64,000 bases of DNA. Source: Bacteroidaceae bacterium (GTDB taxonomy: Bacteria > Bacteroidota > Bacteroidia > Bacteroidales > Bacteroidaceae). Every line of letters starts with the position of its first letter. The first letter of the stretch is position 1. Location: positions 1 through 64,000 of the forward strand of contig JAKSIO010000011.1 in the NCBI GenBank assembly GCA_024398785.1, read 5' to 3'. A program made the translations under genes and the position numbers. The notes beneath the pieces are model-generated. The model was given only the letters and a program-made list of their open reading frames with translations, had not been told where the DNA came from and searched no databases. Of this stretch, positions 25,137 to 33,843 are shown in pieces.

Positions 25137-27632
25137 ATGGAATATAGTATCAGCCAGATTTCCCAGATAATCGGTGGGAAACGTCACGGTAACAAAGACA
25201 GTATTGTGTCTTGGATTCTGACAGACTCCAGATCATTATTTTTTCCGCAGCAGTCCATATTCTTTGCCTTGAAAGGCACGCACGATACAGGAGAAAGATA
25301 CGTATCACAACTATACAGCAAGGGTGTCTGCAACTTTGTTGTCACATGCCTTCCATCGGATATAGAACGTTTTTCCGATGCCAACTTTCTGATTGTGAGC
25401 AACCCGCTTGCCGCACTGCAGAAACTGGCTGCATATCACAGAAGCCTGTTTCAGATTCCGGTTGTGGGCATCACCGGCAGTAACGGAAAAACAATAGTAA
25501 AAGAGTGGCTGTACCACATACTCGAAAACAAATTCAAAATAACACGCTCACCGCGCAGTTACAACTCACAGATAGGTGTTCCCCTTTCAGTCTGGAGAAT
25601 AAACCAGGAAACGGAACTTGCACTTATCGAAGCCGGCATATCCCAACCCGGAGAGATGGATGAGTTATGGCAGATTATCAAGCCAACTATAGGAGTTATA
25701 ACCAACATTGGAGAAGCACATCAGGAAAATTTCTCATCATTGCAGGAAAAATGTCTTGAAAAGCTCAAGTTGTTCCGCGAATGCGAGGTAATAATCTACA
25801 ATGCCGACAACGAACTGCTGCAGGAATGCATCAACCGCAGCGTTGTAACAGCAAGAGAAATTGCATGGTCGCGCACCAATCCGGAAAAGCCGCTGTACAT
25901 ATACAAGGAAACAGTTGATCTGGAACACGGTTTAACAACTATCCGCTACAAATACCTTGGATTTGACAATTTCTACACCATACCGTTCACAGACCAGGCA
26001 TCGATAGACAACTCCCTGCAGGTACTTGCCGTATCGCTGTACCTAATGATGTCTCCCGACGATATACGCGAAAACATGGCATCTCTTGAATCTGTAGCCA
26101 TGCGTCTTGAAATAAAAGAGGGAAAGAACGGAAACATAATCATAAACGATACCTACAATTCAGACCTTACCTCATTAGGTATCGCTCTTGACCACATGTT
26201 CCGTCTGCCCCAGAAAGAGCAGTCTCCAAGATACACGCTCATACTGTCAGACGTACTGCAGACAGGAATGTCGCCACGTGCGCTGTACAAGAAAGTGGAT
26301 CAGCTCATCAACGTAAAAAGTGCGCAGAACGGACACGGAATAACCCGTTTCATAGGAATAGGTCATTTTATCAGTCAGTTCAGGAATTATATAACACTAC
26401 CCGATGCCACATTCTTTGAAACCACAGAAGAATTCATACGCAGCGGTCTGCTTGACGATATCCACGATGAGACCATACTGCTGAAAGGAGCCCGCAAGTT
26501 TGAATTTGACAACATAACTGAACGCCTAGAACAGAAAGTTCACGAAACCATTCTGGAGGTCAATATGCAGGCGCTTGCCGACAACCTCAACTGGTACCGT
26601 TCCAAACTCAAGCCAAACACCGGCATAGTATGTATGGTAAAAGCCGATGCCTACGGTGTAGGTTCAATTGACATTGCAAAAAAACTGCAGGAGTGCCGCG
26701 TTGACTATATGGCTGTTGCCGTTGCTGATGAAGGCCGCGAACTGCGCCGTGCCGGAATAACCGGAAACATTATGATTATGAATCCGGAGACCACATCGTA
26801 CAAAACAATGTTTGACAACAAACTTGAACCTGAAATCTACAGTTTCAAGGTACTGAACGAAATAATCAAAGCCGCCCAGCACGAAGGCATAACGCGCTTC
26901 CCTATCCACATCAAATTCGATACGGGAATGCACCGCCTGGGATTCCAGAAAGAAGACATGCCGCAACTGATCAATACGCTGACATGCCAGAACTCTGTTA
27001 TCCCAATATCCATGTTCACCCATTTTGCAGGCAGCGACAACGCTTTGTTCGACGACTTTACAAGAAAGCAGGCTGCGCTCTACACAGAGATGGCAGATAT
27101 GCTGCAGGCTGCATTCAAGCATAAAATAATACGTCACATCTGCAACTCGGCCGGAATTGAACGCTTCCCCGAGTATCACTTTGATATGGTAAGGTTGGGA
27201 CTGGGACTGTACGGTATAGACCCTATAGACAACCGCGCACTGAACACAGTGGCCACACTCAAAACGCGCATTCTGCAGATACGTCACCTTAACCGCAGCG
27301 AAACGGTTGGCTACTCACGCAAGGGAACGCTGAAGAAGGCATCGACCATAGCCGCCATTCCTATAGGATATGCCGACGGGCTTGACCGCCATCTTGGCAA
27401 CCGCGCCTGCTACTGTCTGGTCAACGGAGAGAAAGCAGAATATGTGGGGAACATCTGTATGGACGTGGCAATGATAGACGTAACCGATATAAATTGCAGC
27501 GAAGGTGACATAGTTGAGATTTTCGGCCGCAACCTGCCAATAACGGTACTGTCAGACACATTAGGCACCATTCCCTACGAGGTTCTGACCGGCATTTCGC
27601 CACGCGTCAAACGCGTATATTACAGCGAGTAA
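25137..27632 (+). CDS. Bifunctional MurF ligase / alanine racemase fusion
   Basis: An 831-residue fusion. Residues about 1-455 are UDP-MurNAc-tripeptide:D-Ala-D-Ala ligase (ATP loop GITGSNGKTIVKEW; NDTYNSDLTSL). Residues about 465-831 are PLP alanine racemase (PLP lysine in MVKADAYGVGS; IPIGYADGLDRH; NICMDVAMIDVT). The enzyme would make D-alanine and add D-Ala-D-Ala to the peptidoglycan precursor. This fusion is known across Bacteroidota. In the ligase half the usual GKT-T segment reads GKTIVKE. Confidence 0.93.
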   Translation: MEYSISQISQIIGGKRHGNKDSIVSWILTDSRSLFFPQQSIFFALKGTHDTGERYVSQLYSKGVCNFVVTCLPSDIERFSDANFLIVSNPLAALQKLAAYHRSLFQIPVVGITGSNGKTIVKEWLYHILENKFKITRSPRSYNSQIGVPLSVWRINQETELALIEAGISQPGEMDELWQIIKPTIGVITNIGEAHQENFSSLQEKCLEKLKLFRECEVIIYNADNELLQECINRSVVTAREIAWSRTNPEKPLYIYKETVDLEHGLTTIRYKYLGFDNFYTIPFTDQASIDNSLQVLAVSLYLMMSPDDIRENMASLESVAMRLEIKEGKNGNIIINDTYNSDLTSLGIALDHMFRLPQKEQSPRYTLILSDVLQTGMSPRALYKKVDQLINVKSAQNGHGITRFIGIGHFISQFRNYITLPDATFFETTEEFIRSGLLDDIHDETILLKGARKFEFDNITERLEQKVHETILEVNMQALADNLNWYRSKLKPNTGIVCMVKADAYGVGSIDIAKKLQECRVDYMAVAVADEGRELRRAGITGNIMIMNPETTSYKTMFDNKLEPEIYSFKVLNEIIKAAQHEGITRFPIHIKFDTGMHRLGFQKEDMPQLINTLTCQNSVIPISMFTHFAGSDNALFDDFTRKQAALYTEMADMLQAAFKHKIIRHICNSAGIERFPEYHFDMVRLGLGLYGIDPIDNRALNTVATLKTRILQIRHLNRSETVGYSRKGTLKKASTIAAIPIGYADGLDRHLGNRACYCLVNGEKAEYVGNICMDVAMIDVTDINCSEGDIVEIFGRNLPITVLSDTLGTIPYEVLTGISPRVKRVYYSE

Positions 27633-27642
27633 TATTTTTTTT
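27616..27642 (+). terminator. Terminator overlapping the murF-alr stop codon
   Basis: ATATTAC, loop AGCGA, GTAATAT followed by eight T. The stem includes the stop codon of the fusion gene. Confidence 0.6.
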
Positions 27643-27706
27643 GAACGTAGATTATAACGCTTTTTGAACATATATTATAAAACACTCTTATTTATAAAGT
27701 ATTCTT

Positions 27707-29233
27707 ATGACCGAAAAAAAACAGCAGACACTCAGTTCCAGTTTCAGATGGACCATGTGCGTAATGTTGTTCTTTGCAACAACAGTAAACTACCTGGACC
27801 GTCAGGTACTGTCATTAACCTATAACGATTTCATTGCTCCCGAATTCCATTGGGACGATGCCACCTACGGTAACATAACCGGTTGGTTTTCATTACTATA
27901 CGCATGCGCCATGCTGTTTGTTGGGCGCGTGGTTGACCGTCTTGGCACACGCAAGGGCTACATGTGGGCTATTGCCATATGGTCATTCGGAGCATGTGCT
28001 CATGCCTTCTGCGGCGCTATGACACAATGGTTTGTTCCTGAAGTCAGCAGCAAAGCAGCCATGATAGAAGCAAGCGGCAACATAGCACTTGCCATATCCA
28101 CGGTCAGCATGTGGCTGTTCATAGGTGCGCGCTTTATTCTTGCGGTAGGTGAAAGCGGAAACTTCCCCGCCGCCAACAAGGTTGTTGCCGAATACTTTCC
28201 CAAGAAAGACCGTGCATTTGCAACAAGCCTTTACAATTCAGGCGCACAGATAGGTGCACTGATAGCACCGCTCTGCATTCCACCACTTGCAAAAGCATTC
28301 GGTTGGGAATGGGCATTCATAGTAATAGGTGCGCTTGGTTTTATCTGGATGGTTATCTGGCTTTTCCTGTATGACAAACCGGCAGAAAGCAAACGCGTTA
28401 ACAGTTTGGAATTGGCTTACATCCAGTCAGACGACGCTGCCCCGGATACCGCTGCTGCTTCCGCTGCTGCCGCTGGTGCCGCCCCGGAAAAATCAATAGG
28501 ATTCTTCAAGTGTTTCACATACCGCCAGACATGGGCCTTTGCCGCCGGCAAATTCTTCAGCGACGGAGCATGGTGGTTCTTCCTTTTCTGGATGCCGGTC
28601 TATCTGAGTTCCGTATATGGATACACATCAGACTCTCCGCAGGGCAAATGGGGAATCTTTGTGATATACTTCATATGCCTGTTTTCAATCATCGGCGGTT
28701 ACCTGCCCACATACTTTGTGGAAAAGAAAGGAATGCATCCTTTTGACAGCCGCATGAAATCAATGCTCATATTTGCATTCTTCCCGCTGCTCACGCTGTT
28801 TGCACAGCCATTGGGAAGTATATCATTCTGGTTCCCGGTAATCATTGTAGGTATTGCCGGCGCAGCACACCAGTCATGGAGCGCAAACGTATTCAGCTCC
28901 GTCAGCGATATGTTCCCGCGCAGCACTATTGCCACAGTTACCGGTATAGGCGGCATGGCAGGTGGCATCAGCTGTTTCATTTTCAACAAACTGTCCGGTC
29001 TGCTGTTCGTGTATGCCAGCGGCACTACACTGGTTGACGGAAAAGAAGTGGAAATGACAAAAGACCTGCTTGCGGCAGGTGCTGAGTACGTTCGCCCCGC
29101 AATGGAATTCATGGGATTCACAGGCAAACCTGCTGGTTACTTCATTGTATTCTGCGTATGCGGTCTGTGCTACCTTATCGGTTGGATGCTCATGCACCTT
29201 CTGGTTCCCAAGTACTCCCCCATCTCAGAGTAA
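27707..29233 (+). CDS. MFS hexuronate-type transporter (ExuT family)
   Basis: A 508-residue membrane protein with about twelve helices of the anion:cation symporter branch of the major facilitator superfamily. The N-terminal TTVNYLDRQVLSLTYNDFIA and GRVVDRLGTRKGYMWAIA, and ARFILAVGESGNFPAANKVV, are typical of ExuT-like uptake of galacturonate or glucuronate. The central cytoplasmic loop carries an Ala-rich stretch (about 244-263). The upstream gap has two TTTTTGAAC copies 26 bases apart. No uronate catabolic genes are adjacent. Confidence 0.85.
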   Translation: MTEKKQQTLSSSFRWTMCVMLFFATTVNYLDRQVLSLTYNDFIAPEFHWDDATYGNITGWFSLLYACAMLFVGRVVDRLGTRKGYMWAIAIWSFGACAHAFCGAMTQWFVPEVSSKAAMIEASGNIALAISTVSMWLFIGARFILAVGESGNFPAANKVVAEYFPKKDRAFATSLYNSGAQIGALIAPLCIPPLAKAFGWEWAFIVIGALGFIWMVIWLFLYDKPAESKRVNSLELAYIQSDDAAPDTAAASAAAAGAAPEKSIGFFKCFTYRQTWAFAAGKFFSDGAWWFFLFWMPVYLSSVYGYTSDSPQGKWGIFVIYFICLFSIIGGYLPTYFVEKKGMHPFDSRMKSMLIFAFFPLLTLFAQPLGSISFWFPVIIVGIAGAAHQSWSANVFSSVSDMFPRSTIATVTGIGGMAGGISCFIFNKLSGLLFVYASGTTLVDGKEVEMTKDLLAAGAEYVRPAMEFMGFTGKPAGYFIVFCVCGLCYLIGWMLMHLLVPKYSPISE

Positions 29234-29237
29234 CGCA

Positions 29238-29285
29238 GAACAGGGGACAGGTTCCGTTCGCCGAACAGGGGACAGGTCCCGTTCG
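29238..29285 (+). repeat. Left pair of RAYT-associated palindromes
   Basis: Two 22-23 base units (29238-29260 and 29263-29285), each GAAC-A-GGGGACAGGTCCC-GTTC; the first reads GGTTCC. The GGGA/TCCC core can form a bulged hairpin with GAAC/GTTC as outer arms. The pair is repeated in inverted orientation beyond the transposase gene. Confidence 0.9.
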
Positions 29286-29345
29286 CCATTTTCCATTTCC
29301 AGCATTTTAATACTTTTGCAAAAATGTTTGCATTATTTCTATATT

Positions 29346-29385
29346 CAACAAGCTGCATCCAGACATGTCCGGATGCAGCTTGTTG
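29346..29385. repeat. 40-base perfect-armed inverted repeat
   Basis: CAACAAGCTGCATCC and GGATGCAGCTTGTTG are exact 15-base complements around a 10-base centre that itself contains GACATGTC. There is no T-run after it, so a simple terminator is unlikely. It lies between the left palindromes and the transposase promoter. Confidence 0.9.
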
Positions 29386-29442
29386 CAATGATAGATGTGA
29401 GGATTTTTATGCGTGGGATGTTTGATCTTTGCAGATATTTTG

Positions 29443-29450
29443 TACATTTG
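29443..29450 (+). promoter_or_regulatory. -7 promoter box of the RAYT gene
   Basis: TACATTTG matches TAnnTTTG, with TTTG at 29421-29424 in roughly the -33 position. The leader to the start codon is about 100 bases. Confidence 0.6.
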
Positions 29451-29554
29451 AAAAACTAATACCCGTTGCATAAAGTCGCATTGGTGTCAGCAAAACATAA
29501 TTATATGGATTGTCTGTGTGCCATTTTAAGAATGCAACACAATAAAATTTATAT

Positions 29555-30358
29555 ATGCCAAGAAAAGCCAGAAAAAAATCGCAAAGCGGTATCTACCATG
29601 TCATGCTGAGAGGTGTAAACCGTCAATGTATTTTTGAAACCGAGAGTGATTATCTGCAGATGCTGGAAATATTAGCGGCACTGCACGTTAAATGGGACGA
29701 TGTCGGACACATTGTATCCAACAAATGTTGTACAATATACGCTTACTGCCTGATGGGCAATCATATACATCTACTTATCAAAGAGATAGATATAGAGATT
29801 GGTGACATCATCAAGTCTTTGGCATCGCGCTACGTATTCTATTTCAACCGATGTCATTGCCGCATTGGACATCTGTTTCAAGAACGGTTCAAAAGCGAGC
29901 CTGTTGAAAGCCCAGAATATTTCATAGCTTTGCTACGATACATTCATCTAAATCCTGTGAAAGCGGGGATAGTTCGAAAGGCCGATGATTACAGATGGTC
30001 GTCTTGGCACGAATTTTTAAGACCAACGGCAAACAACATATGCAATGCGGGCTCTGCACTATCGGTTGTTACGCTTGACGATTTACGGGAGATGATGGAA
30101 ATGGAATATGAATCACCTTCTGAATACGAATTTTTGGATGCCGATGAAGATGATATCAATGTTAAAACAATGCTGCCTGATTCATTAGTTCGTGAAAGAC
30201 TGCTGGCAGCAGCAGGGTGTAGTTCCATGGCGGAATTTCAGAGACTTCCTTTCAATGAGCGTAAAACAGTTTGCCTTAGAATTCGCAAACAAGGAGCAGG
30301 TGTGAGACAATTAGCAAGAATGACAGGACTGAGCCAGTCAACCATATCTGCAGGATGA
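29555..30358 (+). CDS. REP-associated tyrosine transposase (RAYT, Y1/HUH)
   Basis: A 267-residue single-strand DNA transposase of the IS200/IS605-related Y1 family. The HUH metal motif is His70-Ile-His72 in GNHIHLLIKE, and the candidate nucleophile is Tyr129 in LLRYIHLNPVKAGIV. An RNRG-like N-terminus (GIYHVMLRGVNRQCIF) and a C-terminal helix-turn-helix-like end (VRQLARMTGLSQSTIS) are typical of RAYTs. It is bracketed by inverted pairs of REP-like palindromes, so it looks like a complete and possibly active RAYT-REP unit. Confidence 0.92.
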   Translation: MPRKARKKSQSGIYHVMLRGVNRQCIFETESDYLQMLEILAALHVKWDDVGHIVSNKCCTIYAYCLMGNHIHLLIKEIDIEIGDIIKSLASRYVFYFNRCHCRIGHLFQERFKSEPVESPEYFIALLRYIHLNPVKAGIVRKADDYRWSSWHEFLRPTANNICNAGSALSVVTLDDLREMMEMEYESPSEYEFLDADEDDINVKTMLPDSLVRERLLAAAGCSSMAEFQRLPFNERKTVCLRIRKQGAGVRQLARMTGLSQSTISAG

Positions 30359-30367
30359 ACGGAAGAT

Positions 30368-30413
30368 GAACGGGACCTGTCCCCTGTTCACGAACGGGAC
30401 CTGTCCCCTGTTC
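30368..30413 (-). repeat. Right pair of RAYT-associated palindromes
   Basis: Two 22-base units (30368-30389 and 30392-30413) with core GGGACCTGTCCCC between GAAC and GTTC, inverted relative to the left pair. They start 10 bases after the transposase stop codon. Confidence 0.9.
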
Positions 30414-30428
30414 GGGAATACAGTGCCG

Positions 30429-31637
30429 TCAATAACTGCGGCGGACCTTGAGGCGGAAAGACTCGGGGTGCAGAGCGCAGAAAGCGGCGGCATCGGCTAC
30501 AAGAAGACACATACAGCCACCACCTCCGGCACCAAACAGTTTTGATGCCAGCACATGCGGAGCGTACTTGTCCAAAGCCTGCCGCACAAGTGGCGTAACC
30601 ATAGCGGGAAACATTGCAATCTGTGCCTGGAAACTGGCGTTGTAAGCTTTGGCAGTAGCCTCAAGATCCATGGCAAGTATGGCTTCCCAGCAATCAGAAG
30701 CGGCATCGGCCAATGCGCGTACCATAGAGACAAGCGTTTCCTTTGGAAGAGCAGGGCCCTCACCTCCGGCCTCGGCACCGAACACATTGCCTTTGACCAC
30801 AATGCAGCCGTCGGGACGCGGAGCAAGCATTACCATTGCCAGATGCTGCTCCAGCCAGTCAAGCACCTTGGGGTCGTTGCACGTCTCTATACGGCACGGC
30901 CAAAAATAGTTATCGTAATAGTGGCGCACCAAGCCTGGCATACATATGCCTATTGAATCCTGCGCACCGCTCACATGAGACTGGCGTCCGGGTTCGTTCT
31001 CAAAGCAGAAACACAACTTGGCCAGCATTTCAGGCTCCATATCGGGCAACTCATACGGCCAGATTTTCTTAATCATGTTACGGGTCGATGTAGCAAGTCC
31101 GCAACGCTCCACTATTGGGAAAGTAGGTTCAAGAGAAAGCGTAATAGCCCAACCGGGGCAATACTTTGAAACGTAAGGCTGGTCAATCCACGTTCCTGCC
31201 AGGTCAACACGCGTTGGCAACAGACATTCCGTCTTGCGCAAATCAGTAGTACTCCTTGCAGCAAGTCCCTGTTCAGGTATACGCTCAAGAACAATATACT
31301 CAATGCCGCGTTCGGCACAGAACTGCTGCTTGACTGGACTGCTTCCGTCGCTGTTCACAACAAAGCGGTCCGGTTTGAAACGTTCAACAGACTCCACAAA
31401 ATCCATCATGCCATGGCCAGTATTTATGCAGGCATCGGCTACATAACGGATAGCCTTGACCATATAGAGACGTTCCTGTTCGGAATAAATGGTCTTGCGG
31501 CCCTTGAGTTCCATAATGGTGGCATCGGACCCTATTCCAACATAAAGTTCTCCATAAGACGATGCCTCCTTGAAGAACGCCACATGACCGCTGTGGAGCA
31601 TATCATAGCAGCCGCTAACAAACACGCGATGTTTCAT
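30429..31637 (-). CDS. Cytidylyltransferase-GHMP kinase fusion protein
   Basis: About 402 residues with two domains. Residues 1-130 form a glycerol-3-phosphate cytidylyltransferase-like nucleotidyltransferase (nucleotide motif HSGH at 15-18; RSTTDLR at 128-134). Residues about 140-402 form a compact GHMP kinase: PTRVDLAGTWIDQP (141-154), a reduced second motif CGLATST, and the C-terminal GAGGGG loop (369-374). This pairing suggests phosphorylation and nucleotide activation of a sugar by one protein. I start at the ATG 12 bases after the FucP-like gene; an upstream GTG is possible. The substrate is unknown. Confidence 0.78.
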   Translation of the reverse strand: MKHRVFVSGCYDMLHSGHVAFFKEASSYGELYVGIGSDATIMELKGRKTIYSEQERLYMVKAIRYVADACINTGHGMMDFVESVERFKPDRFVVNSDGSSPVKQQFCAERGIEYIVLERIPEQGLAARSTTDLRKTECLLPTRVDLAGTWIDQPYVSKYCPGWAITLSLEPTFPIVERCGLATSTRNMIKKIWPYELPDMEPEMLAKLCFCFENEPGRQSHVSGAQDSIGICMPGLVRHYYDNYFWPCRIETCNDPKVLDWLEQHLAMVMLAPRPDGCIVVKGNVFGAEAGGEGPALPKETLVSMVRALADAASDCWEAILAMDLEATAKAYNASFQAQIAMFPAMVTPLVRQALDKYAPHVLASKLFGAGGGGCMCLLVADAAAFCALHPESFRLKVRRSY

Positions 31638-31649
31638 TTCCGCATACAC

Positions 31650-32918
31650 TTATTTCACATCCTTACTGCAATTCCATGCGTAGCAAAGGACTACAGCAAA
31701 ACATACCATAGGTACAAAATATGATACATATACACCGCAGCGGTCACTTACAACACCCTGCAACGGGGTAAGCAGCGCACCGCCAAGAATAGCCATAATA
31801 AGACCGCTGGCACCTATCTTGGTATCCTGTCCGGCATCGCAAAGAGCAAGACCGTAAATTGTAGGGAACATAAGAGACATGAACACACTTACAAAAATCA
31901 GCGCCACAATCATCACATAACCGCTTCCGGCACCAAGAGCAACAACAACACTTGCCACAATAGCTCCCACGCTTGCCACCAGCAGCAGTTTTGCCGGTCT
32001 AAAATATTTCATAAGCCACGTAAACACAAATCTTGAAATGCAGAAACAGATAATTGAAACAAGATAGATGGTGGCAGCCTGTTTTTCAAGAATTCCAAGT
32101 TCCTGCATCACAATACGGATAGTGAAAGACCATACGCCTATCTGTGCTCCAACATAGAAGAACTGAGCTATCACGCCACCGCGATACACACGCCTGCTCC
32201 ACAGGCGGCGGAAAGACTCCCCTATTCTGATCTGTGCACCACCATCGCTTCCTTCCGGCATTTTGACACAGAGCATCACAATCATGATGGCAATCAGCAC
32301 AAAGCCCACCGTCATATACGTACCGGTGACGGCACCCAATTCATGAGCCTGCATCTGTTCCAGGTCACTTGCCGTCATTGCCGCACGGTCTGCGGCATCG
32401 GCAGAGGACAACTCTGACAGAATAAAGAACTGGCTTAGCAGGATTCCCGTTATTGATCCCAGCGGATTGAAAGACTGTGCAACATTCAGACGGCGTGTAG
32501 CGGTCTCGGGACTACCCATGGCCATAATATACGGGTTGGCTGTAGTCTCAAGAATTGAACACCCGCCGGCAAGAATGTATATTGCAATCAGATAAAACGT
32601 GTAACTGGCGGCCTTGCTTGCAGGGAAAAACAGAATGGCACCCGCTGCGTACAGACAAAGACCCAGTACCACTCCAGCTTTGTAACTGCGACGCTGTATG
32701 AAAATTGCAGCCGGCAGGGCAAAACAGAAATACGCACCATAGAACGCAAACTGTATAAGCGATGTCTGCGCATCGGTCATACTCATAATTCTCTTGAATG
32801 CAGACAGTAGAGTGTCTGTCATATTGTTTGCTATACCCCACAACAGAAAAAGCACCGCTACAAGACAAAACGGCAGCAACGTACTGCGCCCGTCCTTCTC
32901 AAACAAATTTGATTTCAT
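31650..32918 (-). CDS. FucP-type MFS sugar:proton symporter
   Basis: A 422-residue membrane protein with about twelve helices of the FHS branch, which includes the L-fucose permease FucP. Typical segments are LFLLWGIANNMTDTLLSAFK (about 18-37), QFAFYGAYFCFALPAAIFI, and FNPLGSITGILLSQFF. It lies 12 bases upstream of the cytidylyltransferase-kinase fusion, so the imported sugar may be that enzyme's substrate. L-fucose, or another hexose, cannot be decided. Confidence 0.85.
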   Translation of the reverse strand: MKSNLFEKDGRSTLLPFCLVAVLFLLWGIANNMTDTLLSAFKRIMSMTDAQTSLIQFAFYGAYFCFALPAAIFIQRRSYKAGVVLGLCLYAAGAILFFPASKAASYTFYLIAIYILAGGCSILETTANPYIMAMGSPETATRRLNVAQSFNPLGSITGILLSQFFILSELSSADAADRAAMTASDLEQMQAHELGAVTGTYMTVGFVLIAIMIVMLCVKMPEGSDGGAQIRIGESFRRLWSRRVYRGGVIAQFFYVGAQIGVWSFTIRIVMQELGILEKQAATIYLVSIICFCISRFVFTWLMKYFRPAKLLLVASVGAIVASVVVALGAGSGYVMIVALIFVSVFMSLMFPTIYGLALCDAGQDTKIGASGLIMAILGGALLTPLQGVVSDRCGVYVSYFVPMVCFAVVLCYAWNCSKDVK

Positions 32919-32948
32919 ATACTAAAATATCTATGTCACAATTATTAT

Positions 32949-33824
32949 CTACTCACTGTACGGACGGCCGGGAAAGAATCTGTTAACAGTCTTCACGTAA
33001 TTCTTGTACTCCGGATATTTTGACTTGCTGATAAATTCACCCAAGGTGGAGCTGCCAAGGAACAACAGGATCAGAAGAACTGCACCACATATGCTCCAAT
33101 TTATGATTCCGGTCCCTGCTGCAACAGAAAATATGTAGAAAGACACCCATATAGACTGCTCGCCAAGATAGTTCGGATGCCGGCTGTAGCGCCACAGACC
33201 GCTTGTATTAAAGCCCAAGTTATACGGATACGGAAGTTCCCCAAGTTTCTTTCCAGAGTTAATCATGCTCCACTTGGTGCTCTGGAAACGCCACTGCTGT
33301 ATGTCGGCTACAGCCTCATAAGCAATAAAGCAGGCCATCAGCACGGCAGCAACAAAATCCAACCAGCCAAACTTATTGGAAGCTTCCATAGCAGCAACGG
33401 CAGGAAGTGTAGTAAGCAGAACCAGCAGATTCTGATAGATGGATATGAACAGGAAATCAAAAATCACCCACTTCCAACGTGGCTGGAACTCCTTGCGGGC
33501 ACGCAGCCATGGCCAGCGATAATCCTCCTCTCCGGACCAGAACTTCCATGTATAGGCTCCTTTCAATGCAAAGTTGAACGTAAGACGCGCACCCCAGACG
33601 GTAGCAAGAACCGCCATAATTACCAGCCGCACATCAAAGCCGCCCTTGCATGCCACCACCCACGCATATACAGCCGGCAACACGCTCCACAGTTTGTCCA
33701 TCTGACTGTTATTGCGGGTAATCTCTCCCACTATAAAACAATACGCCGCACTGCACGCTGCAATTACACACAGAACCGTCAGCGTTTCCATTTGCAGGGC
33801 ACTCAGCCCCAGTAGTTCTTCCAT
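32949..33824 (-). CDS. DUF1295 / steroid-5-alpha-reductase-like membrane protein
   Basis: A 291-residue integral membrane protein with about seven helices. The C-terminal signature SRHPNYLGEQSIWVSFYIF ... SKYPEYKNYVKTVNRFFPG is that of DUF1295, related to steroid 5-alpha-reductases and isoprenylcysteine methyltransferases. A lipid-modifying activity is presumed from the family. It sits 30 bases upstream of the FucP-type gene. Confidence 0.82.
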   Translation of the reverse strand: MEELLGLSALQMETLTVLCVIAACSAAYCFIVGEITRNNSQMDKLWSVLPAVYAWVVACKGGFDVRLVIMAVLATVWGARLTFNFALKGAYTWKFWSGEEDYRWPWLRARKEFQPRWKWVIFDFLFISIYQNLLVLLTTLPAVAAMEASNKFGWLDFVAAVLMACFIAYEAVADIQQWRFQSTKWSMINSGKKLGELPYPYNLGFNTSGLWRYSRHPNYLGEQSIWVSFYIFSVAAGTGIINWSICGAVLLILLFLGSSTLGEFISKSKYPEYKNYVKTVNRFFPGRPYSE

Positions 33825-33843
33825 ATATTTACAAAATTAATAT

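Larger units (their letters stand above)
29238..30413 (+). mobile_element. RAYT unit bounded by inverted REP-like pairs
   Basis: The segment runs from the outer left palindrome to the outer right palindrome. The left units read GAAC...GTTC in one orientation and the right units are their reverse complement. It contains the transposase, its promoter and a 40-base inverted repeat. No flanking target duplication was found, as expected for Y1 enzymes. Confidence 0.75.

Noticed and set aside
30555..30956. Plus-strand ORFs of 80-130 codons within 30.4-31.4 kb
   Set aside because: Antisense shadows of the cytidylyltransferase-kinase fusion in GC-richer sequence.
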